In this document: positions 1-8,392 of the stretch, one piece after another | How the letters are laid out: each line of letters begins with the position of its first letter | Numbering within the stretch: the first letter of the stretch is position 1 | NCBI RefSeq assembly: GCF_014269285.1 | Contig: NZ_JACOAF010000023.1 | Location: forward strand, 23,605-87,604 | Origin: Rufibacter sediminis | GTDB lineage: Bacteria > Bacteroidota > Bacteroidia > Cytophagales > Hymenobacteraceae | Length of the DNA stretch: 64,000 nt | Direction: 5' to 3' | The notes under the pieces: generated by a model | What the model saw: only the letters and a program-made list of their open reading frames with translations | Databases searched by the model: none | What the model was told of the DNA's origin: nothing | Made by a program: the position numbers and the translations under genes

Positions 1-265
1 TGATGTCTACTTTCTCCCACACTTTCTGCAGCAGGTACGGCTCCTGGTCCAGCCATTGCTGGATCGCGGCTTCGTTCTCGAATTCCATGACCATGGTAGA
101 ACCCTTCATTTTCTCCTCGGGGCTCAGCATGGCACCTCCCAGGATGAAGTTTCCGGAGGCTTTCAGCTTTTTGACCATTTCCAGGTGCGCCGGACGGGTA
201 GCCATGCGGCGGTCCAGGGCTTGGTCATCGGTGTAATCTAAGGCGGTGATCAGGTATTGTGGCAC
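1..265 (-). CDS. YCII-family protein, partial (3' end outside window)
   Basis: Reads leftwards from a GTG at 265 (protein begins MPQYLITALDYTDD) and runs off the window edge after 88 codons, so the C-terminus is missing. The fold is recognisable as the YCII-like dimeric alpha/beta barrel: an N-terminal beta strand, then a helix with ALDRRMATRPAHLEMVKKL, the GNFILGGAML strand and the acidic EFENEAAIQQWLDQEPY segment typical of the family. YCII proteins are small cytoplasmic proteins, mostly of unknown function. No in-frame ATG was seen near the start, so GTG is chosen; the next in-frame ATG (MATRP) would cut off the first strand. No operon partner is visible. Confidence 0.75.
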   Translation of the reverse strand, partial: MPQYLITALDYTDDQALDRRMATRPAHLEMVKKLKASGNFILGGAMLSPEEKMKGSTMVMEFENEAAIQQWLDQEPYLLQKVWEKVDI

Positions 266-368
266 GGTAAATAGGCGTTAGTTCTGGTTTGAAGGTACAG
301 AAAATAGCGTCAGCTTGTTGCAAACCCTCCTGAAAGCGCCCGGAAAACTCCTTCTTAACCCGCTTCCG

Positions 369-404
369 GTTTTAAGCCTCTTTTGGCAAAACTGCCCCTG
401 AAAC
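369..404. repeat. Degenerate boundary hairpin copy
   Basis: Imperfect inverted repeat (GTTTTAAGCCTC...GCCCCTGAAAC) of the family found at most gene boundaries in this window. It lies between the YCII gene and the metallophosphoesterase gene, which are divergently oriented. Confidence 0.4.
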
Positions 405-510
405 GCCTTATCAACTTACTTTTTAATTTTTTTTAAAAATATCCCCTGGAAGGTTGGCTTATCTATTCCCATTTGCAGATATTTAGCCCCTGCTACTAAT
501 CTCCCCGTTT

Positions 511-2361
511 ATGAAAAGATCACCCTCCCTCCTCCTGCTGCTTTGTCTGTGGCTGGGAGCCTGGCACGCCTCAGTGGCCCAGTCCTTTAAGTTCGCGTTT
601 GTCACCGACACGCACATTGGCTCGGCCAACGGCGGAGCCGAAGAAGACCTGGAGCGCACCATCGCCGACATTAACAGCCAGCAGGGCATTGACTTCGTGC
701 TGCTCACCGGCGACATCACCGAGATGGGCACCGATGCCGAGCTGAAGAAAGCCAAGGAAATCATCAGCAAGCTGAAAGTCCCTTACTACATTATCCCGGG
801 CAACCATGACACGGGCTGGTCAGAGTCGGGCGGCGTGAGTTTCATCCGGGAGTTTGGGTCAGACAAATTCGTGTTTGAACACAAAGGCTTGAAGTTCATC
901 GGCTGCGCCTCAGGCCCGTACGTGCGCATGTCAGACGGCCACATTCCGCGCGATGCCACCGTTTGGTTAGACAGCGTTTTGGCGAAAACACCCAAGAATC
1001 AGCCCATCGTGTTTGTGAACCATTACCCGCTGGACAACGGCCTGGACAATTGGTACGACGCCATTGACCGCCTGAAGAAATACAACACGCAGTTCTCTAT
1101 CTGCGGACATGGCCACCAGAACAAAGTGGTTGACTCGGAAGGCCTGCAAGCTACCATGGGCCGTTCTAACCTGCGCGCCAAAGAGGCCGTGGGCGGCTAC
1201 AACCTGGTGGAGATGCGGCAAGACTCGGCGCTGTTCACGGAGCGCAACCCGGGCGTGGGCAGCAAACCCGTTTGGCGCAGAATCGCGCTGGGCACCCGCT
1301 CCTACAACGACGGCAAAACCTATCCGCGGCCTTCCTTCGCTATTAATGACCAATACGCCACCACTAAAAAAGCCTGGAGCTACCACTCAGACGCCAATGT
1401 GATTTCCACCCCGGTGAACAGCCACGGGCTGGTGATCTTCGGGAACAGCGTGGGCAAGGTGGAAGCCCTCAAAGAAAAAGACGGCACCAAAGCCTGGGAA
1501 TTCCAGACGGGCGGCGGCGTGTTTTCTTCGCCCGCAGTATACAAAGACAACATCATCTTCGGTTCCGGCGACGGGCACATTTACGCCCTGAAAGCCAAAA
1601 CCGGAAAACTGGCCTGGAAAACCAAAACAGATGCCTCGGTGCTGGGCTCGCCGCTGGTAGAGAAAGGCGTGGTGTACATTGGCGGCAGCGACGGGAAGTT
1701 CAGAGCCCTGAAAGCTTCCTCCGGAAAACAGGTCTGGGAATTTGCCGGCCTGGGCGGCGCCATGGTGAGCACCCCGCTGTTGTATGAAGGAAAAGTCATC
1801 TTCGGAGCCTGGGACCGCCACCTGTACGCCCTGAACCAGAAAGACGGAACCCTGGCCTGGAAATGGAACAATGGCTCGGGCAACCGCATGTTCTCGCCCG
1901 CCATGGTCATTCCGGTGGCGCATGACGGCGTGGTGTACATTGTGGCCCCAGACCGCTTCATCACCGCCCTGGACAGCAAAACCGGTCAGGCGCTCTGGCG
2001 CAGCAAAGACGCCACCGTGCGCGAATCCATTGGCCTGTCAGCCGATAAAAAGCTGGTGTACGGCAAAACCATGCAGGATGAAGTAGTAGCCTTTGAAACA
2101 AACAAAACCGCCCCTAAGCTGGCTTGGCGACTGAACGCGGGCTTCGGGTACGAGCACGTGCCGTCCATGCTTATTGAAAAAGACGGCGCGGTGTTCTTCG
2201 GGACCAAGAGCGGCGTGGTGTACAGCATAGATCCGCAGACCCAGAAAGTGAACTGGGCCCACAAGATTGACAACTCCATGGTGAACACCGTGAACGTGCT
2301 GCCGAAACGCCGGTTGGTGGCCGCCACCATGGACGGGAAAGTTGAAATGCTGACGTACTAA
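511..2361 (+). CDS. Secreted metallophosphoesterase fused to PQQ-type beta-propeller
   Basis: 616 aa with a clear Sec signal peptide (about residues 1-24, ending ASVAQ). Residues about 27-260 are a calcineurin-like metallophosphoesterase: DTH near the start, LLTGD, PGNHDTG, VNHYPLD and CGHGHQ supply the usual two-metal ligands. Residues about 290-616 are at least six beta-propeller blades of the PQQ/YWTD kind with repeated G-YAL--K-GKLAWK patterns. The protein is probably periplasmic or exported; the phosphatase would hydrolyse a phosphoester and the propeller would bind a partner or a surface. The substrate cannot be told from sequence. The ATG at 511 is preferred because the signal peptide starts immediately. 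A hairpin and an intrinsic terminator follow. Confidence 0.85.
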   Translation: MKRSPSLLLLLCLWLGAWHASVAQSFKFAFVTDTHIGSANGGAEEDLERTIADINSQQGIDFVLLTGDITEMGTDAELKKAKEIISKLKVPYYIIPGNHDTGWSESGGVSFIREFGSDKFVFEHKGLKFIGCASGPYVRMSDGHIPRDATVWLDSVLAKTPKNQPIVFVNHYPLDNGLDNWYDAIDRLKKYNTQFSICGHGHQNKVVDSEGLQATMGRSNLRAKEAVGGYNLVEMRQDSALFTERNPGVGSKPVWRRIALGTRSYNDGKTYPRPSFAINDQYATTKKAWSYHSDANVISTPVNSHGLVIFGNSVGKVEALKEKDGTKAWEFQTGGGVFSSPAVYKDNIIFGSGDGHIYALKAKTGKLAWKTKTDASVLGSPLVEKGVVYIGGSDGKFRALKASSGKQVWEFAGLGGAMVSTPLLYEGKVIFGAWDRHLYALNQKDGTLAWKWNNGSGNRMFSPAMVIPVAHDGVVYIVAPDRFITALDSKTGQALWRSKDATVRESIGLSADKKLVYGKTMQDEVVAFETNKTAPKLAWRLNAGFGYEHVPSMLIEKDGAVFFGTKSGVVYSIDPQTQKVNWAHKIDNSMVNTVNVLPKRRLVAATMDGKVEMLTY

Positions 2362-2373
2362 CCAGCACCGACC

Positions 2374-2410
2374 GTTTTTAGCCTGTTTTCCCCAAAATCA
2401 GGCCCAAAAC
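2374..2410. repeat. Boundary hairpin copy
   Basis: Imperfect inverted repeat (arms like TTTTTAGCCTGTTTT / AAAATCAGGCCCAAAA) 13 bases after the stop of the metallophosphoesterase gene. It belongs to the window-wide boundary hairpin family. Confidence 0.5.
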
Positions 2411-2427
2411 GATGATTGAAAGAACTT

Positions 2428-2460
2428 GCCCCGCCAGCTTCTGGCGGGGCTTTTCTTTTT
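2428..2460 (+). terminator. Intrinsic terminator
   Basis: Perfect 10-bp GC-rich stem (GCCCCGCCAG / CTGGCGGGGC) with a 3-base loop followed by a T-rich run. It ends the metallophosphoesterase transcript. The remaining gap to 2681 shows no gene. Confidence 0.85.
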
Positions 2461-2681
2461 CTGCCGCACCCGCCCAAAAGACCTCGTAGTGTGCGCAGCT
2501 CCTACGAGTGTCTCTGCCAACAGTTCTCTCTGCAACTTTATTCAGACAGCCCTTAAACCATCTGCTCAGCTACTTGTCAAAGAAACTCCGCGGGCCAGAG
2601 GAGAACAAGAGAGGGAAGATGCGCCATCTCCGGCTGCGGACTTTTCACTTCGGCTTGTATCGCTCGTTGCCCGTTTTCTAT

Positions 2682-5195
2682 ATGGCTGGAATTAAACAAT
2701 TTTCCCTCTCCCGTTTAACAGGAGTCTTCTTGCTCTCAGCTACTACTTTCCTGCCAGGTGTTCCGGCAAGGGCGGCGGCTCCCGTTTCTGGCCTATTTTG
2801 GCAAACCAGCGGCATTTCTGTCTCCGGCACGGTGGTAGATGCGGCCTCCAAGGCACCGGTAGATTTTGCCACCGTGGCCTTGCAGGACAAAAGCGGAAAA
2901 CTCATCACGGGCGTGCCGTGTGACGCCAATGGGAAGTTCACGTTCCCTGCAGTCGCGCCGGGAGCGTATGATTTGGCCATCAGTTTCATCGGGTACAAAA
3001 CCAAGTTGCATTCCATCACCGTTCTGGCGGGAACGGCACCGCTGCAGTTGGGTCAGATTCCGCTGGACTCTGACAGCAAAGCGCTGGAGGAAGTGGTGGT
3101 GACCGGCGAGAAAGACCTGATTCAGCAAACCGATGACGGCATGGTCTACAACGCCGAGAACGACATCACCAACATTGGCGGCACGGCCGCCGATGTGCTC
3201 AAGAAAGTGCCTTCTTTGGCGGTAGACATGGACGGCAACGTGGAGATGCGCGGCAGCACCAAAATCAAGATTCTTATTAACGGCAAACCCTCCACCATGC
3301 TCGCCGACAACCTGGCCGAGGCCCTGCAGCAAATCCCGGCGGACATGATTAAATCAGTGGAGGTGATCACGAGCCCTTCGGCGAAATATGAAGCCGAGGG
3401 AACGGCGGGCGTGATCAACATCATCACCAAGCAAAGCAACATAGAAGGCATGACGGGCCAGGTCACGGCCACGGCCGGAAACCGCTCCAATAACCTGAAC
3501 ACCAACCTGAATTTGCGCAAGAAGAAGTTGGGGCTGCGGGCCAGCGTAGGCGGCAACTTCAACGACCGCATAGGTGATTCTGAATCAGACCAGGTGTATT
3601 TCCGGGAGGAGAATTTCATCCAGACGCCTACCAAGCTCATCCAGCAGAGCAGCACCTTTGAGAACAACGGCCGTTCCATGTTCACGCAGTTGGGCGGCAA
3701 CTATGACTTTAACGAGAACAACAACCTCAGTGCCAGCGTGCGCCTGAACCGTTCGCGCAACCTGAGTGACCGTAACCTTTCCACGGCCCAGTTCACGCCC
3801 TCGGGCGAGGAGCAGACGGCCAATTACCGCTTCCGGGACATAAACAACCGCAACCGCAACCAGGGTTTCGAGACCAACCTGCACTTTACCCGGCGTTTTC
3901 AGAAAAAGGGCCAGGAACTGGACCTCATCGCTATATTCAACCGCAACGGGAGCGACAGCGATTACCAACTGACCGAAGAAAACAAAACCGCCGCAATTAC
4001 CCGCCTGGAGCAGAGCGACAACCACGGCACCAACCGCGAGTTCACGTTTCAGGCAGATTATTCGCACCCCATGGAGGAACTGGGCAATCTGGAGGCTGGC
4101 GTGCGGGCGGTGCTGCGGAACTCGGGCAGCGACTATGATTTTCGGTACTCCCGGTCTACCGAGGCCCCGCTGCTGGTAGACCCGGCCCGCTCCAACCTGT
4201 TCACGTATCATCAGGATGTGTATTCGGGCTACCTGTCGTATACCTACCGCTGGCAGAAAACCTACACGCTACGCGTAGGCGGACGCTATGAATACACGGC
4301 CGTTTCCGGTGACTTTACTACCAACAACGTGGAAACCAGTCTGGAGAAACCGTTCCAGAACTTCATGCCCAACGTCATGCTCATGAAGCGGTTCAGCAAT
4401 GACCAGCGGCTGCGCCTGAGTTATTCCACGCGAATTCAGCGGCCGGGCATGAACCAGCTAAACCCGTATCGCAACGAAAGCAACCAACTCAACATCCGCT
4501 ACGGCAACCCCAACCTGGACGCCGAAATCACCCACAACACCGAGGTTCAGTACAGCTGGCTCCTGAAAACCACCAGCTTCAACGCCTCCATGTATTGGCG
4601 GCAGACCAACAATGACATCAACCAGTACCAGTTCCCCATCCGGGAAAACAATGACACCCTGAACACCACCTTCGCTAACCTGGGCCAAAACGCCACGTAT
4701 GGCACCAGCCTGTCGGCCACTACCCGGTTCAAGCAGAAAGGCCAGGTGGGCCTCAACCTCAACCTGTTCTATAATGACCTCACCAGTTTCATAGGCCGGA
4801 CCATGATTACGCGCGCGGGTTTCATGTACAACCTGAGCGGGAACGCCTCATACAAGTTCTCAAACGATGTAAGTGTGCAGACTGCCGGTTCCTTCAACTC
4901 GCCTAGGCTTTCTCTGCAGAGCCGCAGCACCTACAACTACTCCTACAGCCTGGGTTTGCGCAAAGAGTTCTGGAAACGCAAGGGCGGCGTGAGCCTGAAC
5001 GTGGAGAACTTCCTGTTCAGCAACAATTCCATCAGAACCACCGTCAACAACACCAATTCCAATAATTACAACCGCAATAACAACTACAACCGCATCGTGC
5101 GCGTGAGCTTTAACTTCCGTTTCGGGAAAATGGAGTTTAAACGCGACAAGGCCCTGGAGAAATTAACCGGCGAAGGCGGGAAGAAGAATGGGTAA
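2682..5195 (+). CDS. TonB-dependent-receptor-like outer membrane beta-barrel protein
   Basis: 837 aa from the ATG at 2682. This start is chosen over upstream in-frame ATGs (2508, 2619) because it places a good signal peptide (MAGIKQFSLSRL, hydrophobic core, PARAAA cleavage) at the N-terminus. After it come a carboxypeptidase-regulatory-like beta-sandwich (about residues 45-130, SGTVVDAASKAPVDFATVAL), a plug domain (about 135-240, VVVTGEK, LKKVPSLAVDMDGNVEMRG, ILINGKPSTM) and a long barrel of the OMP_b-brl_3 type with aromatic/Asn-rich strands to the end. The plug is complete but the TonB box is not obvious. The substrate is unknown; no SusD partner is adjacent, so it may take up peptides or metal chelates rather than glycans. 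Confidence 0.8.
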   Translation: MAGIKQFSLSRLTGVFLLSATTFLPGVPARAAAPVSGLFWQTSGISVSGTVVDAASKAPVDFATVALQDKSGKLITGVPCDANGKFTFPAVAPGAYDLAISFIGYKTKLHSITVLAGTAPLQLGQIPLDSDSKALEEVVVTGEKDLIQQTDDGMVYNAENDITNIGGTAADVLKKVPSLAVDMDGNVEMRGSTKIKILINGKPSTMLADNLAEALQQIPADMIKSVEVITSPSAKYEAEGTAGVINIITKQSNIEGMTGQVTATAGNRSNNLNTNLNLRKKKLGLRASVGGNFNDRIGDSESDQVYFREENFIQTPTKLIQQSSTFENNGRSMFTQLGGNYDFNENNNLSASVRLNRSRNLSDRNLSTAQFTPSGEEQTANYRFRDINNRNRNQGFETNLHFTRRFQKKGQELDLIAIFNRNGSDSDYQLTEENKTAAITRLEQSDNHGTNREFTFQADYSHPMEELGNLEAGVRAVLRNSGSDYDFRYSRSTEAPLLVDPARSNLFTYHQDVYSGYLSYTYRWQKTYTLRVGGRYEYTAVSGDFTTNNVETSLEKPFQNFMPNVMLMKRFSNDQRLRLSYSTRIQRPGMNQLNPYRNESNQLNIRYGNPNLDAEITHNTEVQYSWLLKTTSFNASMYWRQTNNDINQYQFPIRENNDTLNTTFANLGQNATYGTSLSATTRFKQKGQVGLNLNLFYNDLTSFIGRTMITRAGFMYNLSGNASYKFSNDVSVQTAGSFNSPRLSLQSRSTYNYSYSLGLRKEFWKRKGGVSLNVENFLFSNNSIRTTVNNTNSNNYNRNNNYNRIVRVSFNFRFGKMEFKRDKALEKLTGEGGKKNG

Positions 5196-5211
5196 TCAGC
5201 GAGCGATTTTG

Positions 5212-5277
5212 AGGCTTTCGCCTCACGGAAGTTTCAAACTTCCGAAGCTTGTAGGTCCAAGTTGAAAACTTGAACCA
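5212..5277. repeat. Dispersed palindromic element, copy 1
   Basis: Contains CGGAAGTTT-C-AAACTTCCG (5226-5244) and CAAGTT-GAA-AACTTG (5258-5272) in the order CCTCACGG ... GGTCCAAGTT ... CTTGAACC. The same arrangement occurs inverted at about 19780-19860 and 29180-29260, so this is a dispersed intergenic element. Confidence 0.7.
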
Positions 5278-5304
5278 GGGTAACGTAAAATAAAGTTGGC
5301 GGGC

Positions 5305-5338
5305 GTTTTAGGCCTGTTTTCCTGAAAACACCTCAAAA
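5305..5338. repeat. Boundary hairpin copy
   Basis: GTTTTAGGCCTGTTTT left arm with a partly matching right arm (GAAAACACCTCAAAA), about 110 bases after the receptor gene. Confidence 0.55.
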
Positions 5339-5403
5339 GTTCGCCCCCTAGGTTTGCTGGGCTTGGGCGTAGTTCCTGTAAATCTCAACTTCCCGCCTAC
5401 TGC

Positions 5404-5433
5404 TTGCTTTTCTATTTCGTATACGTACTTTCG
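5404..5433 (+). promoter_or_regulatory. Candidate Bacteroidota-type promoter for the DUF1456 gene
   Basis: TTG at 5404-5406, a 19-base spacer and TACTTTCG at 5426-5433 match the Bacteroidota -33/-7 pattern (TTG, N19-21, TAnnTTTG) with one mismatch. The predicted start would leave a leader of roughly 15 bases before the ATG at 5456, which carries AAGG just upstream. Confidence 0.5.
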
Positions 5434-5455
5434 CGGACCATTAAAAAGACAAGGC

Positions 5456-5743
5456 ATGACCAACAACGATATCATGAAGAAACTGCGCGTGGCGCTTCAG
5501 CTCCGGGACGATGACATCATCGATATCCTGAAGCTGGTGGACTTCAACGTCACCAAGAGCGAACTGGGGGCCATTTTCCGAAAGGAGGACCACCCCAACT
5601 ACAAACCCTGCGGCGATCAGTTACTGCGCAACTTCCTGAACGGTCTGGTCATTCACCTGCGCGGCACTCCCGAGGAAAAAAAAACCGCCACTTCCGCCGC
5701 CCCAGCCCGGAAGCCCATGTCGTACCCGCCACGGAAGAAATAG
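5456..5743 (+). CDS. DUF1456 family protein
   Basis: 95 aa starting MTNNDIMKKLRVALQLRDDD. It matches the DUF1456 (YehS-like) pattern: MTNNDI start, short helices, a KSELGAIFRKEDHPNY segment, a Cys-containing CGDQLLRNFLNGLV motif, and a basic C-terminal tail. The family normally has two such repeats (about 150 aa); here only one complete repeat and part of the second are present, so this is a short form. Function is unknown. The start at 5456 is supported by family similarity, by the promoter just upstream, and by AAGG before it. A strong hairpin terminator follows within 20 bases. It is convergent with the universal stress gene. Confidence 0.75.
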   Translation: MTNNDIMKKLRVALQLRDDDIIDILKLVDFNVTKSELGAIFRKEDHPNYKPCGDQLLRNFLNGLVIHLRGTPEEKKTATSAAPARKPMSYPPRKK

Positions 5744-5761
5744 AAAATTATATTACTTAGA

Positions 5762-5807
5762 AAGCCGTTTCGGGCCTGTTTTTCAGAAAACAGGCCCGAA
5801 ACGGCTT
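5762..5807. terminator. Long perfect hairpin, best copy of the boundary hairpin family
   Basis: Arms AAGCCGTTTCGGGCCTGTTT and the complementary AAACAGGCCCGAAACGGCTT pair over 20 bp around a short loop, followed by TTTG. It is 18 bases after the DUF1456 stop and can act as an intrinsic terminator in either direction. Confidence 0.75.
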
Positions 5808-5940
5808 TTGCTTTAGGCCGGGTACAAGGTGGAACGTCTGCGTGCATTTCGATACAGGAACAACGGAAGTGAGCCTTGCTAATAGATACGTTAGAGACTC
5901 TTTAGCAACTTCGGAGAAACCTTAACCCTTATCGATTAAG

Positions 5941-5995
5941 GCTCAAAAGAGAAGCCCCAACACAATAGCTGAGGCTTCTCTTTTGAGCTTTGTTT
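5941..5995. terminator. Bidirectional intrinsic terminator
   Basis: 16-bp perfect stem (GCTCAAAAGAGAAGCC with its complement at 5973-5988), then TTTGTTTTT. It lies between the convergent DUF1456 and universal stress genes. Confidence 0.75.
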
Positions 5996-6033
5996 TTCTA
6001 AAACCTACTTAAAACGCTACATCTAAACCGCAT

Positions 6034-6915
6034 TTATAGGATCACGGCCTCACCGGTTTCTCTCTGTTCCTGCTTGTGCCCGTTGCAATGCGTGCAGCCG
6101 CCGGAGCAAGGGGTTTTGCGGGCCTGGTACAGATTTAACAGCGGCGTGTGCAGGTGGTAGGCGCTGGTTTTGCGGTAACGACCGGAGAAGTATTCGTTGA
6201 GCAGGTGCGTGTCGCGGGTGGCGATGACGAACAGGTCGGGGGTGTAGAGTTCCGAGAAATCATTGAGGCCTTCCAGCAGGTCTTCCTCTTCCTGGCACAG
6301 GATGGTGGCGTTGGGGTAAGTGAGCTGTCCCTGCAGCGCGGAGGCGGCTTTCTGGATCTGGCAGAGTTCCAGGGCGCCCAGGTTCCCGTGCAGGTGCAGC
6401 AAGGTGAGGTGCGCCGCGAATTTCCGCGCGATTTTTTGAACGCGCTCCAACACCGGCGCATCGGTATCGGTGACGTCTACGCTGAACACGATTTCCTTCA
6501 GGGGCTGGAAAACCGCTTCGCGGGGCACCAGCAACATCGGGCAGGAGGCGAAATCAGTGAGCGACAGCACTTCCTTCTGGTCGTTTCCTTCCAACAGTGC
6601 CTCGGGGCAGGCAATTAATAGATTGACGTTGTGGTTCTCCACCACCGACGGCAGGTTCTCGCGTAGCGAACCGCCGCGCACCACGCAGAAACGGGTGATG
6701 GATTTTCCGGCCGAATTCATGTAACGGTCCGTGAACGACCGGAGGCGCGACATGAGGTGGCTCTGGAAGGTGGGCGTCAGTTGGGTTTCTCCGGCACAAT
6801 GCAGAAGCACCAGATCGGCGCTCAGGTGGGAAGCGAACTGACTTGCGTACCGAAGGGCCGCCACGCAGGCATCGGTGAAGTTAAAAGGCAGCAGGATTCT
6901 GGGGTTTGGCTTCAT
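6034..6915 (-). CDS. Tandem universal stress protein with C-terminal cysteine cluster
   Basis: 293 aa made of two UspA domains, about residues 1-145 (RILLPFNFTDACVAALRYA start, ACPEALL) and 148-270 (EIVFSVDVTDTDAPVLERV). Usp proteins are cytoplasmic and respond to respiratory or nutrient stress; the ATP-binding G-2X-G-9X-G(S/T) loop is not clearly kept, so it may be a non-ATP-binding type. The odd part is the tail: TPCSGGCTHCNGHKQ, a C-x3-C-x2-C-x2-H cluster that could bind metal. It starts 30 bases after the SafE-like gene stop, so it is probably the last gene of the ccoG-fixH operon and linked to micro-oxic respiration. Confidence 0.8.
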   Translation of the reverse strand: MKPNPRILLPFNFTDACVAALRYASQFASHLSADLVLLHCAGETQLTPTFQSHLMSRLRSFTDRYMNSAGKSITRFCVVRGGSLRENLPSVVENHNVNLLIACPEALLEGNDQKEVLSLTDFASCPMLLVPREAVFQPLKEIVFSVDVTDTDAPVLERVQKIARKFAAHLTLLHLHGNLGALELCQIQKAASALQGQLTYPNATILCQEEEDLLEGLNDFSELYTPDLFVIATRDTHLLNEYFSGRYRKTSAYHLHTPLLNLYQARKTPCSGGCTHCNGHKQEQRETGEAVIL

Positions 6916-6945
6916 GGGTAAGTGAGTTAAGGAGAAAATATCAGG

Positions 6946-7650
6946 TTAAGGAACATGGCACACGGGTGCCTCCTGCTCCGTGGAAACTAATTTAGGGCTG
7001 AGGTAGGGCACGCCCAGGTTCAGGCCCCGCAAGATGAACAGCACCGCCAGGCAACCGGCCACATACGGCACGGCATGCCGCATGAGGGCCCGCCACCGGG
7101 GTTGGATGAGTTTGCCAGACAATGACACCAGCCACATGAGCGGCAGCGTGCCCAGGCCAAACATGAGCATGTACAGCATGGCACCGCCCACCCCCGGCGC
7201 ACTCACCGCCCCCGCCATCGCGAAGTAGACCATGCCGCAGGGCAAAAGACCGTTTAACAGGCCCACCGAGAACAATGCGCCCGCCGATGGGTTCTGGAAG
7301 CGTTTGCCAATGGCTTTGCGCAAGGCATTCCACCAGCGGTCGGTGCCCAGCCAGCGGCCGGCGTTTCCGGTATTGATTTTGGGAAGGAGCACCAAAAGAA
7401 GCATGAGTACGCCCGAGGCGATGGAGATGGTCTGCTGCCAGCCCGCCAGCTGTAGGGTGCGGCCCAACAGCCCGGCCACCAACCCCAGTGTAGTGTAAGT
7501 AGCTATGCGGCCCAGGTTGTACAGGAGCCGGCCTCCCACAAACGAAACGCCGGATCCCCTGCCAACAGGCAGCGCCATGGCAATGGGGCCGCACATCCCC
7601 ACGCAATGGAAACTACTGATAAAACCGATCACCAAGCCTGCCCACCACAT
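6946..7650 (-). CDS. SafE/UreH-like membrane protein of the cbb3 oxidase assembly operon
   Basis: 234 aa, about six transmembrane segments. The N-terminus MWWAGLVIGFISSFHCVGMC followed by GPIAMALP is the hallmark C-x3-C-G-P motif of the sulfite-exporter/UreH-like (DsbD-related) family that is routinely found beside ccoG and fixH. It is thought to move copper or reducing power during cbb3 oxidase maturation. It follows fixH with only 3 bases between stop and start codons, so it is translationally coupled. The assignment to the family is firm; the substrate is inference from context. Confidence 0.85.
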   Translation of the reverse strand: MWWAGLVIGFISSFHCVGMCGPIAMALPVGRGSGVSFVGGRLLYNLGRIATYTTLGLVAGLLGRTLQLAGWQQTISIASGVLMLLLVLLPKINTGNAGRWLGTDRWWNALRKAIGKRFQNPSAGALFSVGLLNGLLPCGMVYFAMAGAVSAPGVGGAMLYMLMFGLGTLPLMWLVSLSGKLIQPRWRALMRHAVPYVAGCLAVLFILRGLNLGVPYLSPKLVSTEQEAPVCHVP

Positions 7651-7653
7651 GGT

Positions 7654-8124
7654 TTAGAGCGTAATGTCCTGTACCTGGTAATATTGTTTGCCGTTCATCT
7701 CGCCGCTCAACTGCACCCGCCACAAGCCTTTTTTCAGGATAGCGGTGGAGATGTACTGCAAGCCGTCTTCGCTCAGTGCCAAGGGCACCACCACATCCAG
7801 GTTCACATCAGAGGGGCGGAAAAGATGCACGGTGCCTTTCGCTTTGGCCAGATCATTGGGGAACTTGATCACCAGCTGGCCCGCAGCCGGGGCCGAGATA
7901 ATAGAAATAGGGGTTTCCAGTTGCTGCGCCTGCTCCACCTGCTTCATGCGCTGCCCATAGGCCAGCTCCTCGGCATAGTAATCTTTGCTGACTAGGTTCA
8001 CCTCGCTCTGCATGGCACCATACACCATAAACCCGATGTAGCACGCGAAAAAGATAAAAGCCAGGATGATGATATAAGGTAACACAGAGTGCGGTTTGGA
8101 AAGGCTGTTGGCACGGATAGTCAT
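7654..8124 (-). CDS. fixH: FixH family protein
   Basis: 156 aa with one N-terminal transmembrane helix (LPYIIILAFIFFACYIGFM) and a periplasmic beta-sandwich domain (about 60-156). The motif VNLVSKDYYAEELAYGQRM after the helix is typical of FixH (CcoH-like), needed for assembly of cbb3 cytochrome oxidase. It lies between ccoG and the SafE-like gene on the same strand. The 268-base gap to ccoG holds REP-like palindromes, so it may have its own promoter or depend on readthrough. Confidence 0.85.
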   Translation of the reverse strand: MTIRANSLSKPHSVLPYIIILAFIFFACYIGFMVYGAMQSEVNLVSKDYYAEELAYGQRMKQVEQAQQLETPISIISAPAAGQLVIKFPNDLAKAKGTVHLFRPSDVNLDVVVPLALSEDGLQYISTAILKKGLWRVQLSGEMNGKQYYQVQDITL

Positions 8125-8219
8125 GACGGTAATCGTTAATAGTTAAATGTTTTGGGGCAAGCCCCGATAATGCATATTCTTACTTCTTCTGCTCTTTTCC
8201 TTATGACCTGAGCACGTCT

Positions 8220-8371
8220 GGCGCGAGTCTCCGGACTCGTGCCTTGCGATGCTGGGTAGTCTCCAGACTACCTTCACTGCCTTATGCAGTGACATTGGGT
8301 AGGCCGCTCTTCTTCATCGGCGAGTCTGGAGACTCGCTTCATCCTTTGGCACGAGACTGAAGTCTCGCGCC
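8220..8371. repeat. Inverted pair of REP-like palindromes with AGTCT core
   Basis: Outer pair: GGCGCG-AGTCTCCGGACT-CGTGCC (8220-8243) and, inverted, GGCACG-AGACTGAAGTCT-CGCGCC (8348-8371). Between them are two further palindromes, GGTAGTCTCCAGACTACC (8255-8272) and GCGAGTCTGGAGACTCGC (8320-8337). The GGCGCG/CGTGCC ends are the same as those of the REPs around the transposase at 15.4 kb, but the core differs. Confidence 0.8.
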
Positions 8372-8392
8372 AGATCACTGCCAGATCAATAA

